From: Paragordius varius
Lineage: Eukaryota > Nematomorpha
Assembly: GCA_964247055.1 (NCBI GenBank)
Contig: OZ176057.1
Coordinates: forward strand, 6,289,327 to 6,353,326
Direction: 5' to 3'
Length of the DNA: 64,000 nucleotides
A model generated the notes under the pieces. That model was not told the origin of the DNA and searched no databases. It was given only the letters and a program-made list of their open reading frames with translations. How positions within the stretch are numbered: position 1 is the first letter of the stretch; each line of letters starts with the position of its first letter. Shown in pieces: positions 35,202 through 47,589 of the stretch. The position numbers were made by a program, and so were the translations under genes.

Positions 35202-35459
35202 AATTCAAAAGAAAGTCAGAATGGCAAAATGTATAAAAAACAATTTGAATAACAAAATTTAAATATGGGTAAAATGAATATATCAGAGTTTCTAGGATGT
35301 GCTGAGTCTGCAAAAACAATATTTTGCAAAAATATACGTAAACAAGGGCTCGATATCTTAAACAAACAAACAAAAATCTACACCTTAATGAGTTTAATTT
35401 AAAATATTTGTTATTTTAAAAAATGCTTTAATAGAATATAAATTTTGTACTTAAGTTTA

Positions 35460-35480
35460 GGGGGGGGGGGGGGGTGGGCA
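35460..35480 (+). repeat. Poly(G) tract
   Basis: About 15 G in a row, then TGGG, in otherwise A+T-rich DNA. The duplicated copy has only GGGGGGGC at about 53228, so the tract length differs between copies. Confidence 0.7.
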
Positions 35481-35669
35481 GCCCTCTAAATTATTGCAGT
35501 CCGCCTAGAAAAAAAAGTTACAGAATTTGAAAAATAGGGTCTTTTCAAAACGTTATGATTTTACTAATCTCAAATTTTGTCAGCAAGCTTGCCAAGATTG
35601 GTGAATATAGTAGTATAATAATGATGTTATAATATTTTTTACAGTCTTATTAAATTCTAATAAGAATAT

Positions 35670-35926
35670 CAATAAAAATTTAAATTATACGGACAAAACA
35701 TAATAAAACAATTTTTTTACAAAAAAGATCTCTATACTTTTTTATATATCATCTAAATATCATCAAATTACAATCGTAAAATACAATATTAATTTCCAAT
35801 GGATATCTCTAGAAACTTTTCAGTTTTAAACACTATTTTATACCCAAATCAATTAAAAGTATGCTTTGGAAATAAAATAATCAGCTGATTTTTACGTTTA
35901 GTCCCTATAATATCAATTTTAATGTA
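35670..35926. mobile_element. Palindromic MITE copy at a duplication breakpoint
   Basis: The left arm is AAATTATACGGACAAAACAT and the right arm is TTACGTTTAGTCCCTATAAT. The left half is present in the direct duplicate (ending near 53540), the right half in the inverted duplicate (57225-57370). Confidence 0.75.
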
Positions 35927-36200
35927 ATTCCACATTTTAGAATGCGGGTCGCTGAATTCCATCAATCATAAATGCGCAAATTTATACATAATAATTGAAA
36001 AGAATAGCGGTATATTGCTTAAATAAAACTTTTTCACCTTTTTAGGGTATTATATCCCAGAGCGATTTAGAATTTGAAAGAACTATTTAAAATATTAGGT
36101 CGCATTTAAAAATATGTTTTCTTAGCCTTTTACGCGCATAATCCAAAAAAAACTTTAAAAATGTAAAAATCATCATCTGAAACATTATTTAATTTTATTA
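35785..36200. repeat. Segment with inverted copy at 56930-57370
   Basis: Shared inverted landmarks: GCGGGTCGCTGAATTCC, AATAGCGGTATATTGCTT, CCAGAGCGATTTAGAATTTG, TTACGCGCATAATCC. Non-coding as far as I can see. Confidence 0.8.
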
Positions 36201-37620
36201 ATAGAAACTACTTAAGATTACAGGATGCATTTTACCAGCAAATAGAAATTTAATCATTTTTTCAATCGTTTAATTAGAGCTGTCTAAATTTTAGGTAGAA
36301 GTCAAAAAACTATAAAAAATTAAAAGCTATCAAACACAGGAAAACAATCATAATTAAATTTAAGCAAAAATAACTTACTGTAGTATTTTCAAAATTGGGT
36401 TCTGCGAAGACTACAAAAAGTGGAGTGGTCTTTATGTATTATTAATATTCAATGAAACTATTTTTGCAAGATAAAATCTATGTAATTTTTGACGTTCACA
36501 ATTTTATTTTAGAGTGCATTTGAGATGTAAATTTTTAATCACTCTACAAAAATTTTTTTGACAAAATAATTTTTTTTCATGAGGTAACTCATGACCAGCA
36601 AATTTATTTGCCGTAAAAATTATTATGTGTTGACAACCTAGTTTTTGAAATAATTGAGAGATAATCAAAATCAAAAATGAAAATTAAGGATAAATAAGAA
36701 ATTCAATGATAAAATTTAAGATTTTAAGGTTTATATCATTTGAGTATATTTTCCATATATAAATAGCCTAAAATCATATAGTTAGGGTTTCTATAAAATT
36801 TCAGCTCAAGCGATGGCGCTTTTCTTTTAACACAACAAGACAAATTTTTTCTATAAAACTATATGAAAATATTTTTTTTAATTATTTACTAGCTAACCTC
36901 ACTATTAAAATCTTAACCTCCATATTTTAAGTGAAAAGATTGTATCCAAAAAATATAGTTTATTTTTACGTAGTTTTGTCATCTGTTTTATGAATAAAAA
37001 ATTTATACTGATTTATTTTGGAATCTTTCATGAGTGAATTATAAAGTATATAATTTATGCAAAATAGGATTTAAAAGTAGTGATATAAACCAACAATCCG
37101 TATTAATCCCTGTAACATGGGACATGTACGGATTTTTGGTTGGTTTTTTCACTACAAATTCTATTTTGTATTAATTTATATAATTTGTGATTCCCGATCA
37201 TAGATTCCAAAATGAAACAGTATATTTTTAAACACTCAAAAAACAGATAAAGAAAATATAAAAAACAATATTTGTAAGTTTTATTTTCATATATAAGTTT
37301 TTTACTGAACAAAATATGAATGTTAAGATTTTAGAGAGTTCTAGAAAACAATTAAAAAATTATAAATGGTTTCAGAAAAAACTAGGGTTAGGGTAAGGGT
37401 TAGGGTTAGTTTTAGCAAAATATGCATTTTTTCAAAAGTTTTTTTTATGTTATATAAAAAATTGTTATGCAATTCCGGCATTATGTAATTTATTATTAGA
37501 AAACACTCTAATTAGAGGGATAAGGAGTTTAATATGTGTTTCACATAAATATAATTTAGATATTATTTAATGATATTTTTTAGAATGAAACCTGACTTTT
37601 ACCATACAAATATATTTGAT
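36200..37620. other. Gene-free A+T-rich stretch with a short telomere-like tract
   Basis: No exon with splice support. The only notable item is the interstitial telomere-like tract at 37384-37409. Confidence 0.45.
37384..37409 (+). repeat. Short interstitial telomeric tract
   Basis: It reads TAGGGTTAGGGTAAGGGTTA followed by GGGTTA: about four TTAGGG units with one variant, on the same strand as the terminal array. Confidence 0.85.
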
Positions 37621-39490
37621 ATAATGCGCTCTCCTTTCGATATGTTATCAATCACAAAAGTCTAAAGAACACAATACATTTATCCTATTTATATCACCCG
37701 ATTTTATGAACAGTATGTAAAAAGGTTTAAATATGCCAATATATAAATTTAGAAAGCTTCATATACATTTTAGCGACGTATATGATGTTGAAACAATCAG
37801 CTTTTTTCAATAAAGTTGTGGAGTCATACCAAGAAAACTCTAAAAAAATAAATCTTATATAGAATAATGTTTGATATTAAATTTAAACTAAAACAACTTA
37901 TAAAATAATAGTTTCTATACAAGGTAGGGTATAAAATATCTACAAAAGAATGAAATGTAATCTGTTATATCGCTTTGAGCTAGGAAAAAATAATTTCTGA
38001 TTTGGTCAACGTAATATTGGGATAATCTAACATCTCATAAAATAGATATTGGAATAAAAACAAAAATATAATTTTATTCGCACTTATCATAATACAATAA
38101 AGATACATTTATAAAGTTATTAAAAAATAAATCTAGATCTTGGGATCGCTATTAAAGAGATCATCATAGAATAGTATTTATTAAAAAAATATTTGTTTGG
38201 CCCATATATAGGTATTCTATTCGATATTCTTTTCTTGTGGAATATAATTTTCTTGTTCGATGATATGCGACTAGTTGTTTTTAGGCCTCTTTCGGTTGAG
38301 GGCAGTAATATAAAAAATTATTCAGCAGATGAGTCTATACAGGACTAGTCTATGTGACCAAATCTAGTTGTTAAGATGTTAAAAATAGTTTCAATTTCTC
38401 AAAATTATAGAGATGTCTTGCAGCCAATTTATTTGAATATGTATTCCCTAAGTACATTCACTCCCTTGGAAAGAGAATTTATTTTTAATTATTGTTATAA
38501 TTGATATACTGTGTTTTAAAACTCTTACTGGCTGATAGTTGAATCAATTTAAGGCATTTATATTTTTATAGATGGGTTAAATGTGTAACCATTTGAATTG
38601 AGGTGCTTTTGTATATCGAGTAAGCACTGCTATCATAGTAAACCTAACCCTCATTTGTTTACGCAGGCATTATTTAGGCGATGATTTTGTATTTGATTAC
38701 ATATCTTTTATTACAAACGCAATTTCATCTAAGGTAAAATCATGTAGGATGAAAGCTCGTATGTCAATTTTATGTGTTATAATCTTAGATTCAAGGTCCA
38801 AATTATTGTTTAAACGTTTTCTCAATTATTTTTTGACGCTTGGATCATAATTATTGTTAATCCTTTTTAATGCAGCTAACTATTCAAATTCTATAAATAT
38901 TTTCGTTTATAAATGTCCTTATCCAGTTTGAGCGCTATTGTATGCCACGTTATTTTTAGGTCCTTACTAGTGTTGTTCAGTTTTTTATATTAATATACAT
39001 GTTTTAATTATTAACATCATTTATGAATGTCACTTTTTCTTACAAGTCATGATTACGATATCATTTCGCCATATTTAAGGTTTCAACTGGTTTTCTTTTT
39101 TTTCAATACCATCTCTCAGGATTATTCATTATGGTTTGATTGTTTGCAGTTTGACCAAGCAATTAATCTAGCGATTGAAAATATATTTGCATCTCACCTA
39201 TTGTGCTATTAAAAATATGATATATATTTTAGTTTTGTTTTGGGTAAAAATGGTTGTATTGTTGGTGCGATCATTTTAACTATTATAAAGTAACCAACAA
39301 TCGTGTATTATTTCACACGTTGGTTGTATTAAATAAGACGCCTTTTTTAAAAAAATAAAATATATTTTTGGACGGTAAAAATTCTTCGCTATAATTATAC
39401 CAAACATATCTTGCTTGATTACTAATTAATTTAATTGCGATTTTACTCAAATATTTTAGCGCATTTGGCAAAAATATAATGTTTCCTAAA
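37620..39490. repeat. Decayed repeat, inverted copy of 5976-8080
   Basis: It runs in reverse complement to the left-hand copy and ends in the same way, directly beside a type A kinase fragment. The long-range inverted pair thus spans about 30 kb of intervening DNA. The coding traces are fragmentary and the class is not determined. Confidence 0.65.
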
Positions 39491-39501
39491 TAACCTATTA
39501 T

Positions 39502-39875
39502 ATGGTTGATTTTGGTATTTCCTGCTTCCGATCAACCAATTTTACTTCAGACATCGTCGGAACGCCTTTTTACATGACCTACGACATGCTCTGTCGAGAC
39601 ACCTATGATTACAAAGTCGACATTTGGTCCTTTGGGATAATAATAATCAAATTAGTTGTAGGAAACCCTCCATACGGCATAAATTGGAGTTTAGAAATTA
39701 GAATTATCTTTAAATTCCACCTTCATTTTCAGTTAGATATCACATAAAATCATCGAAATAAGGATCCCCACCCTGCCGAAATCTATTTCGAGAGCTTTCA
39801 CCGATTTTTTAGAAAACTCTTTGCGCAAAGAGGTCACCGATCGATGGTCGGCCAATGACTTGCTCCAGGTATGCA
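39502..39875 (+). pseudogene. Kinase C-lobe fragment, type A copy 5 (best preserved)
   Basis: Open from VDFGIS through GTPFYMTYDML, YDYKVDIWSFGIIIIKL and VVGNPPYG. After a ~90-base intron-like gap comes IRIPTLPKSISRAFTDFLEN and DRWSANDLLQ with a GTATGCAC donor. Subdomains VII, VIII, IX, X and XI are thus all recognisable. APE is TYD here (AYD elsewhere). No exons for the Gly loop, the VAIK Lys or HRD are seen within the repeat, so activity is not expected. An exon-like segment FELESMCDGINYALGQID lies further on (40084-40153) with AG and GT borders; it may be the kinase tail. Confidence 0.7.
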
Positions 39876-40259
39876 CATCTAATTATTCATCGAATTACCT
39901 ATAATTTTTACGGTAAAATATATAACCAAATAATGTTTTTGGAAGCCTTTTAGGAAAACATTTAATAGTGTATGTGTTTTGTGGAATGATCTCTCGCTAA
40001 TATTTGTAAAACACGTTTGTTTAAACAACACACTTGTGATGATGGAGTAATTCAACACACCATATGGGTATTAATTTTTTGCAGATTTGAATTGGAATCG
40101 ATGTGTGATGGAATTAACTATGCGCTGGGACAGATTGATTGTTCCAAAAAAGGTATGGCCAAATAAATTATATCTTTATATAGTTTACCGTAAAAATCTT
40201 ATAATAGGTAACCCAATAAAAAAGAAGTCAATTAATTATGTGTATATGTATAAATTCAT

Positions 40260-40625
40260 AGGCTGACCATCTATCGGGGACCTCTTTGGGCAAAGAGTTT
40301 TGTAGAAAATCAGGGAAAGTTGTGGAAATTGGTTCCGGCAGGGTTGGTGTCCTTGTTTTGATGATTTTATGTAGGATCTAACAAAATAAAGGTCGAATTT
40401 AAAATGATAAATAGTATAGTTGCGTGATTCCGCTAAATGTCAACGTTTGGAGGGTTGTTGCTTTCAACTAATTTGATTATTACAATTCCCAAGAACCAAA
40501 TGCCCACTTTTAAACATAGGTGTCTCGACTGACATGTCGTAGACTATATAAAGTGGTGTTCAAACAATGTCTGGAGCAAGGTTGCTTGAACGAAGGACGG
40601 AAAGGCCAAAATCAACCATATAATA
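40260..40625 (-). pseudogene. Kinase C-lobe fragment, type B copy 4
   Basis: The minus strand reads MVDFGLSVLRS, then a damaged activation loop, and the decayed X-XI exon near 40265-40365 (PEPIS-like, FPDFL, DRWSAYEF-like). It is convergent with the type A copy at 39502. Confidence 0.55.
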
Positions 40626-42343
40626 CATTATTTAATAAAACGTGTTTGGTATGTTATTAATTTGATAAACTGACCGACAAGTGTATTTTTTTGATTTTTA
40701 GTCAAAAATAAATTTGCATGAAATATTTTGACAGTACGCTACATAATTCAATCAATCAGTTCAATTTTATATATGATGTAATCCAATTAAAATTTAGTGA
40801 GTAATTTTAAAACCAGTATATTTTACGAACTGTATAGACGATTGTTGGATAATGTTTTACAATATGAAAATAAGGTTTTTAATATTTTAAATGATTGATG
40901 TGTTGTAATTGTTTTGTAGTTCAAATGTCATTATTTTTGCATTGTTTTTGTCTGGTTTTATTTTGCTTTATCTGTGATAGCTAATTGATATAGCTATTTT
41001 TATTACAAAATGCCAAATATATCGCATTGGCTAATGAATTTTAAACAAACATTAAATTATAAATTATTCAAATTTTAAATTTTTAGTTACTTGACTAGTT
41101 GTTTTGGTTTTCTTGAATGCTAATAACTTTTCCAGGCGTTTGATTACTACTGTTTTTAGCTGTCAGTAAGTTCATTTGAGTTAGTTGTGTTTGATTAGGG
41201 GTAATTATCTAAAAGATCCATAATTCTCCCCAAGAATCCAAATCCAAAAATAAGTTTTTTGTTAATTCCGTTATTGTGAATATATTTTTGCCAATCCGTT
41301 AACTTCTGTCCAGTTTTTCACTTTTGTATTATGTACAATATAGCATAGGGTCGTGGTCCCAAAAAATCGCATAAGGATACCAAACATAATTTAAACCATG
41401 TAGCCTTTGTGTTAATATATGTAAATGTCACAATCGAACAAATTATTTAGAACGTTACATCGCATTTAACATTTCATTAATATATTTAAACATGTAACTT
41501 TTGTGTTAATAAAAGCGCGATCGTACATATTATTTAGAACGCTACACATATTAGTATATATGATGATGTTGACTTTATGTTAGTTTATATAAATATGTCG
41601 AACAAGTTATTTAGAACGCTAAATGTATATACCAAGCTTTGACATGCGTTTTTTGAGTTATATTTTTAGAATTTAAACGGGTGTTTGCCATGGACATCAT
41701 TTTTTTCAAAAAACGGTTAAGATCAAAAATTCGAAGATATATCTGATTTTTTTATATTGATTTTTATGTAATCCGCAGAAAAATTATAAAATTAATTTAC
41801 TAATAACCAGGAAGTGTGGCTTTCTTTTTCAATATATTTGCACAGTAAATAGCCATATTAGTATTTTGGTGATTTGATTAGATAGTATGATAAATGTCTT
41901 GACATAATTTCCTTTAAAACAACATGATGATATTTATATATTCTGATAGGAAATTGTATCAAGATAATCACAGTGCTTTTGTTTTGATCCTTCACGAGTG
42001 ATTTAGTTGTCCACACTTTTGTCGTAATCTATATCAGAAAATGGCAAAATTTTCGCACATTTTTAAATAAATTTTTTCGCTTAAAGCTAAATCTATATTC
42101 TATTTTTAATTAAAAAAGAGTCAATCGGATGCGATGTAAAATATAGTGGAACTTTATTGTGTTGATAATCACTAATGTAAACCCAAAATCTGGTACCTTA
42201 TGAGTGGTACGGTAATTAAATAGAACATTTTAAGATCCTTTTATACAACGGTTATAAGGTTTCTCATTGGATTCTAGAGATAATTCATCAACAAATGTAA
42301 AACCATTTGTTTTTAACCACAAACCCCATTTATCTCTTTTTAA

Positions 42344-43423
42344 TTAATTTATCCCCATTACCAGGAACCTGAATCCATTATGGGTTGATTTAGTTTTACA
42401 TACATATTCATACAAGTCATTTGATATATAAACCATAAATATATGCTGGTAATAAGAATTATTGCACACGTGAAAATGATCGGGTACAAAAGTTGTGTTA
42501 AGGTTTTTGACATCTCGATTTCCGATAAACGATCTTGGCGAATATAATACCAAAAATAAGCCACATAACAAGCACATTATGCGTTTCCACCTATGTCCTC
42601 CTTTTTTAATTAACATTGGTAGTACTTGGTTGGTTAGCCACTATTTGGGCGGCATTTGTTTGAGAATATGTCCTCCGTTGCTCGTTTCGAGGAGACTTTG
42701 TTTAATATATTGCGCTTTTTTCGATAAGAAAAGTGTTGAAAGGATATCACCTGTTTGAGAGCTCAGTACAACTTCATCATTTGGATAATTTTCTTGGTCC
42801 CATTGTATGAGAGATTCATATGTCGGCTCAGACAGGGCTTGTTGCAGTTTATTCAAATCGATGGCCGACCCGTAAGCACTGCTAGCCGCCAAACTCAATT
42901 TTTTAACTCTTGTCCGCTGTGTCGTAATATAGGTCCCTAGCTCAGCTATAATCATTCGATCGCTTAAATCGGCTGGCTAATCTAAACTTTCATCATAGAA
43001 TCCTGCCATGTACGTAACGTAATTCCAGTTCCATCCGGTTCCATTGCCGTTATTATTATCGTATATACCATAATCCAAAAAATTGTATACGGTATTAGCT
43101 CTCACATCTTTTTCAATCTTATAAACATTTCTATGCGTGGTGACATATTGGTCGATAGTTTTTTCTAGCGCACGCAAAACATCACTTGCATACAATTCTA
43201 AATGCATACCCATATCTTCTCCAGCCGGCATCTCAAATAGTTTTGGCGTGGGCATAGGCTGAATTTTTTCTTTCCCACTTTGCAGATTACAAATGTCGGT
43301 TTTTGCTCTGCCTTTACTGGTCTCTTTTTCTGGACCACAAGTGGGAAACCAATATGTGATGTTACCTAAGGGTACGCTTGGCACATTAGTTTCTGTAGAT
43401 TGTAAGAAAATTAATATTAACAA
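42344..43423 (-). other. Unidentified interrupted coding area with membrane segment
   Basis: The minus strand shows about 1.1 kb of coding-like sequence, visibly less A+T-rich than its surroundings, with balanced amino acid use. Recognisable features: a leader-like hydrophobic start near 43420, a Gly/Asn/Trp-rich patch (YDNNNGNGTGWNWNYVTYM), a helix-rich stretch, and near 42450-42500 a strong membrane helix (LLYPIIFTCAIILITSI). No upstream ATG is evident. I do not recognise the family. It appears interrupted two or three times, so it may be a decayed foreign or element-derived gene, or an atypically spliced host gene. Confidence 0.45.
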
Positions 43424-43918
43424 TTGTCGGGATAACTTATTTAAGAATATATATGATTGTACTGTTCTTTATACCAAACGTCATCTTACTCTTATTTAAT
43501 ATAAAATTTTGGTTTTTCGCTGTTTATTTCGAATTGAGCTTAGTATCATATCAGGCCCAAAGATTTACAAAAAAATTTTAATCAATATTATCATTTTTTA
43601 AAAAATGAAAATTTCACAATGGCACCAAACAAACATCCGTCTATATAGAAATCAACGCTTACTATTCATATTCTCTAAAAGTAACAATTATAACTGGAAT
43701 AACCATAAAGTCTAAGCAGTGGGGTTAAACAACTCAAATTTTTTCTACGTTTAGGCATTACAAGCTCATAATATCGTGAATGATTGTATTTGATGTTTTG
43801 GCTTGCCAGGATTACATTTACAAGTGATTCCGAAGGCCGCAAAGTAACTCAAACAGACTGCATGAACAGAGCAAACCTATATTAATCTCACTATCATGGG
43901 TCTCAGTGATCTAGTAAG

Positions 43919-44183
43919 TACAGTAAAAATTAAAATTATGCGGACGAAACGGTAATAATATAAAGGCAAATATTTTTTTCCCAAAAGACAACCATACTTT
44001 AAAAATCGTTTTTTTAAATATAACTTGTTTTTTTTTCATATAAATATAGTAATGTAAATTTGTAACACAAACAATGATGTATTTTACGATTGTGATTAAA
44101 TGATTTTTTTAGAATTAATAAAAAAGTATGGTTGTCTTTTGAAATAAAAATTTTGTCTTTTGTATAATTCCATTTTTACTGTA
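43919..44183. mobile_element. Palindromic MITE copy
   Basis: Clear ends: TACAGTAAAAATTAAAATTA with GCGGACGAAACG on the left, AAGTATGGTTGTCTTTTG, then TTCCATTTTTACTGTA on the right. Confidence 0.8.
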
Positions 44184-44329
44184 TATATCGTACATAAAAT
44201 AGTTTTAAAAAAATAATCAGCTGGTTGAGCTATATAATTTGCGTTTAATATCGAATTATACAAATTGCAAATGAATTAGAGCTTGAAAATTCTAATTAAC
44301 TAGTTTTACCCGAATTAAGGCAAAGAAGG

Positions 44330-45199
44330 TTTCCCCCCTGGTTATGACCCGCGTAAAATTGCGTCACCATATCGATGCAGAAAGCCTTTGAAGCCAAATT
44401 TCAGAAAACCTATTAGCCTGATAGGAACATATGGAATCCATGATTATTCCAGATATTCTACTATAAAGGCAAAAATTTTGCCCAACGCTTTTATATACCT
44501 ATCCCTGGGTAAGGAGCTACCCGCCAAAAACTGCGCCACTATATAAAAATTGCGTAGTTTTAAAGATAATTTACAGAAAATTTATGAAGCCATGTGAGCT
44601 CATTAAAAGCTTGAAATATTACCCGTAACTAGGTAAAAATTAAGGGGTTTTTTTTTATAAGCCGCTAATTTTGGGTTATGCCCTAAAAATACGCCATCAT
44701 ATAACGATTATTTAGTGTTGAGGTATTCTTTCTTATAATCCATGAGACGATGGTATCAAATTTGATTCCAAATATTTGGCCTTATAAAGGCAAAAATTTA
44801 ACTCACTTCTTTTTCCACATAAATCAATGGGTTGGAGTCTACCGGTTTAAAACTGCGCCATTCAAAAATGGCGTAGTTTTAGAGCTAATTTTCAAAAAAC
44901 CTAGGGGAATATGATTTACTTTTTATATCCCTTAATCCCAGCTGTGTGAATACAATTTCACAATAACACTATAAACCATGATTTTAAAAATTTTTTTAAA
45001 ATAAACCCAATTATAGTTGAATAATATAGTTTTAAGTCAATATTTGAGCCTATGCAAAAACCCGTAAAAAATAATAATTAAAGACATTTTTTTATTAAAT
45101 TTGTTTAATATTTTTTTATCTCCATAACCTCTATTTATTGCAAATAAGAATAATTATTGGTGAGACTGCGTCACAGCTAAGTGTGACAGGGCCAGCTAG
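44330..45199 (+). mobile_element. Helitron-like non-autonomous element (3' end and internal repeats)
   Basis: The 3' edge has a 6-bp-stem hairpin (GTCACA-GCTAAG-TGTGAC, 45170-45187), then AGGGCCAG, CTAG (45196-45199) and T, which is the Helitron 3' signature. Upstream, about three diverged ~190-base units share AAACTGCGCCA, TTGCGTAGTTTTA and AAAGGCAAAAATTT. The 5' TC end is not fixed; CCCCCTGGTTATGACC near 44336 is a guess. No Rep/helicase gene is seen. Confidence 0.55.
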
Positions 45200-45209
45200 T
45201 ATATTTATA

Positions 45210-47090
45210 ATATGTTTTACTATTTCACAGAGGGTGACTAAGCCCTCTTTTAAATAAGACCGTCAATTTTGCTCTCCCCATTTAAAAATTGTTTATTTGA
45301 ACAATTTATGACTTAAATATAAATTTTCGAAAAAATAATGGGCGCTGTCAGTTCAATATTATTCTTTTCGATTCGTAGACCAGCCCCTCAATTCAGTCCC
45401 TTTTTACAAAAATATTGACTTAAGTAATTTTCCCGTGAATATATTTTATTTATATGAATGTGCCTTCGCCGACTGAACCACATATTTTCCTGTATTCAAC
45501 CTCACCAATTTAAAGTTGATCATTTTATCAGTAGATGTGTAATAATGGTTAAAAAATGCAAATAAATAAATTTAGAAAGCCCCCAAAAACATTTCAGAGT
45601 CGTATATCTGATATTGGTTATAAAAATTGGCTTATTTTTCAATCAAGTTTCCGAGCAATACCAATTTCGTAGTTAATTGATAATAAAATACCAAGACAAC
45701 CTTTAAAACATTAGTTATTTACAGGTTAGTTAAACTCTAGGGTATACGACCCAAAATTTTGATCGTCTACAAAAGAATGAAAAGGTACTGTGTTAATTAT
45801 GAAATCGCTTTGAGCTAGAAAAATTTCAAAATCTTTGCCCAACGTATATATTTAAGGATAATCTACCCATAAAATAAATATGAAATAAGAATATGAATTT
45901 ATTTGCAATGTAACCATATTACTAGCTTACAATAATGATATAAAATGTACATCTAGATCTCGGGATGGCTATTAAAGAGATCATTATAAAATAGTTTTTA
46001 TTTAAAAGGTATTAATAGTTTAGCCCAGATATTGATATTCCATTGGATTATAAAAGCTTGTTCGATAATGTGGGACCAAGTAATATAAGGAATATTAAAT
46101 TAAATAATCTTTAGCAAATGAATCTATACAATCTTTTTGGGATGACCCAAGTTTTTGCAGGCTTCAGTAAGACATGGACGGAGAGAGACCGATTTTATGC
46201 ATTTTATTTTTCCGGGCATGGTGACAAATGCTTTTGAAACCATAAAAATGTCATAATAAACCATTAGCTAAATATATTTCTTATGGATGTGAACATGGGT
46301 TCTGAAGTGCTTTTACCTTCTGGGAGGAGAAGTTATTATTAGTGTTTGTATCTTAAATTTTTAAATAGCGGTTAAAAAAATTTTTTTCAGTGAGCTAATT
46401 GTTTTAAGGGCCGATAGATGGCGCAATCAAGGCTATTCCTTATTTTTATAGATGGACCAAATGTAGCTTTAATAGCATTTGGAATGGTGTTGCTGCTTTA
46501 TATCAAGTAAAACAGATCTGCTAAAAATTTAACTGTTATCTGATATACCTTCATTTAATATTCAGAGATTATTGAAAACCAAAAATTACAATCGCTATTT
46601 CTTCCGAGGTAAAATCATGCATTAAATATTGTGTGACAAAATTTTCATGTATGTTAATCGTAGATTGAAGGTTAGTTAATTTAGTTTTTTAAAATTTTCC
46701 GAATTATTTTTTCGTCGAAATTAATATGATAATTGTTGATCGTCTATAGTGCAACGAATATTTCTAAAATCCTCTTGCTTTGGATTATTTAATTTTATGA
46801 ATATTTCGATTAATGGTTTCACACTGTAATTCCGCCATGATTTAGGTTGCCGCTAGTTTCATACCATCTTTCAAGATTATTCATTATAGTTTGTATGTTT
46901 GTTTGTAGTTTGACCATACAATTTATCTATCGATGGAAAAATCATTTGAATCTCATTTGTTGTGCTATTAAACATATCGTATATTTTTGTGTGTTTTAGT
47001 TTGGTGGGTGACATATATTCTGGCTTAATCAAATTTTAATAAAGTTATACGAATTATATCAGATGCCTCAAATTTTTTAAATACAAAAAA
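45210..47090. repeat. Diverged relative of the 5976-8080 / 37620-39490 repeat
   Basis: It is collinear with the 37.6-39.3 kb copy: CTAGATCTCGGGATGGCTAT here against CTAGATCTTGGGATCGCTAT there, TTTTTATAGATGG, and the terminal AGTTTGACCA and TTGTGCTATTAA. It is much more worn than the 6 kb / 38 kb pair. The class is undetermined. Confidence 0.55.
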
Positions 47091-47149
47091 AACGTTAAAT
47101 GTATCTTATTATTATTTTTTTTAAAAAAAATTGCACTTTAAATACCATA

Positions 47150-47383
47150 TTCAAATTCACCCTTAATATATTATGTTTTTTTTTAAATTAAAATTACCTA
47201 TATTTTTTATATTATTAAAAATAATATTTTGTTTAAAATTAATATATTATTTAAAAAACAATAAAATATGTTGTAAAAATATATTTTATATTATTTTAGA
47301 GTGTATTTGAATTTTTGAAGGGTCAATTTGAATTGTTAAAGGGTTTTGAATTCTTGAAGGGTGAATTTAAATTGTAAATGGTA
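47150..47383 (+). repeat. Second repeat family, best copy of its tandem end
   Basis: Three imperfect units GAAGGGTCAATTTGAATTGT, TTAAAGGGTTTTGAATT and TTGAAGGGTGAATTTAAATT close the element, as at 15226, 16225, 20953 and 57666. Confidence 0.55.
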
Positions 47384-47589
47384 AAGGTGATATATCATGA
47401 TTCAAAAAAAAGATAAAACTTTAATGTAAATCCAATTTAAAATTTTATTTTTATATTTTTAAAAATTGTCACAAGGCAAAACCCTAAATACAAATATATT
47501 TTATTAAAGGATGTCAAACATAGCTTTTATATCTTATTTCTATATAAATTAATGAAGCTCATAATTGTAAATTATATGATTGTGTTACC

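Larger units (their letters stand above)
31372..35784. repeat. 4.4 kb segmental duplication, copy 1
   Basis: It aligns in the same orientation with 49067-53540, with many small indels in non-coding parts. It contains a decayed terminal exon, about 1.5 kb of A+T-rich spacer, and the three-exon secreted-protein gene. The right edge of the alignment falls at the centre of a MITE (35670-35926). The remainder of that MITE and the following ~400 bases appear inverted at 56930-57370. Confidence 0.9.
39353..42110. repeat. 2.7 kb direct repeat, copy 2 (kinase pair and flank)
   Basis: It matches 24015-26700 from AAATAAAATATATTTTTGGA onward. It contains type A (+) and type B (-) kinase fragments and the shared 1.4 kb flank. 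In the flank both copies carry the repeated phrase CGAACAAATTATTTAGAACG. Confidence 0.85.

Noticed and set aside
35188-35373. Hydrophobic minus-strand frame of 61 codons, also at 52954-53139
   Set aside because: It covers the promoter and first exon of the secreted-protein gene in another frame; its conservation is explained by the segmental duplication.
42495-42940. Plus-strand open frames opposite the unidentified coding area
   Set aside because: They mirror the minus-strand coding composition and show no domain or splice support.
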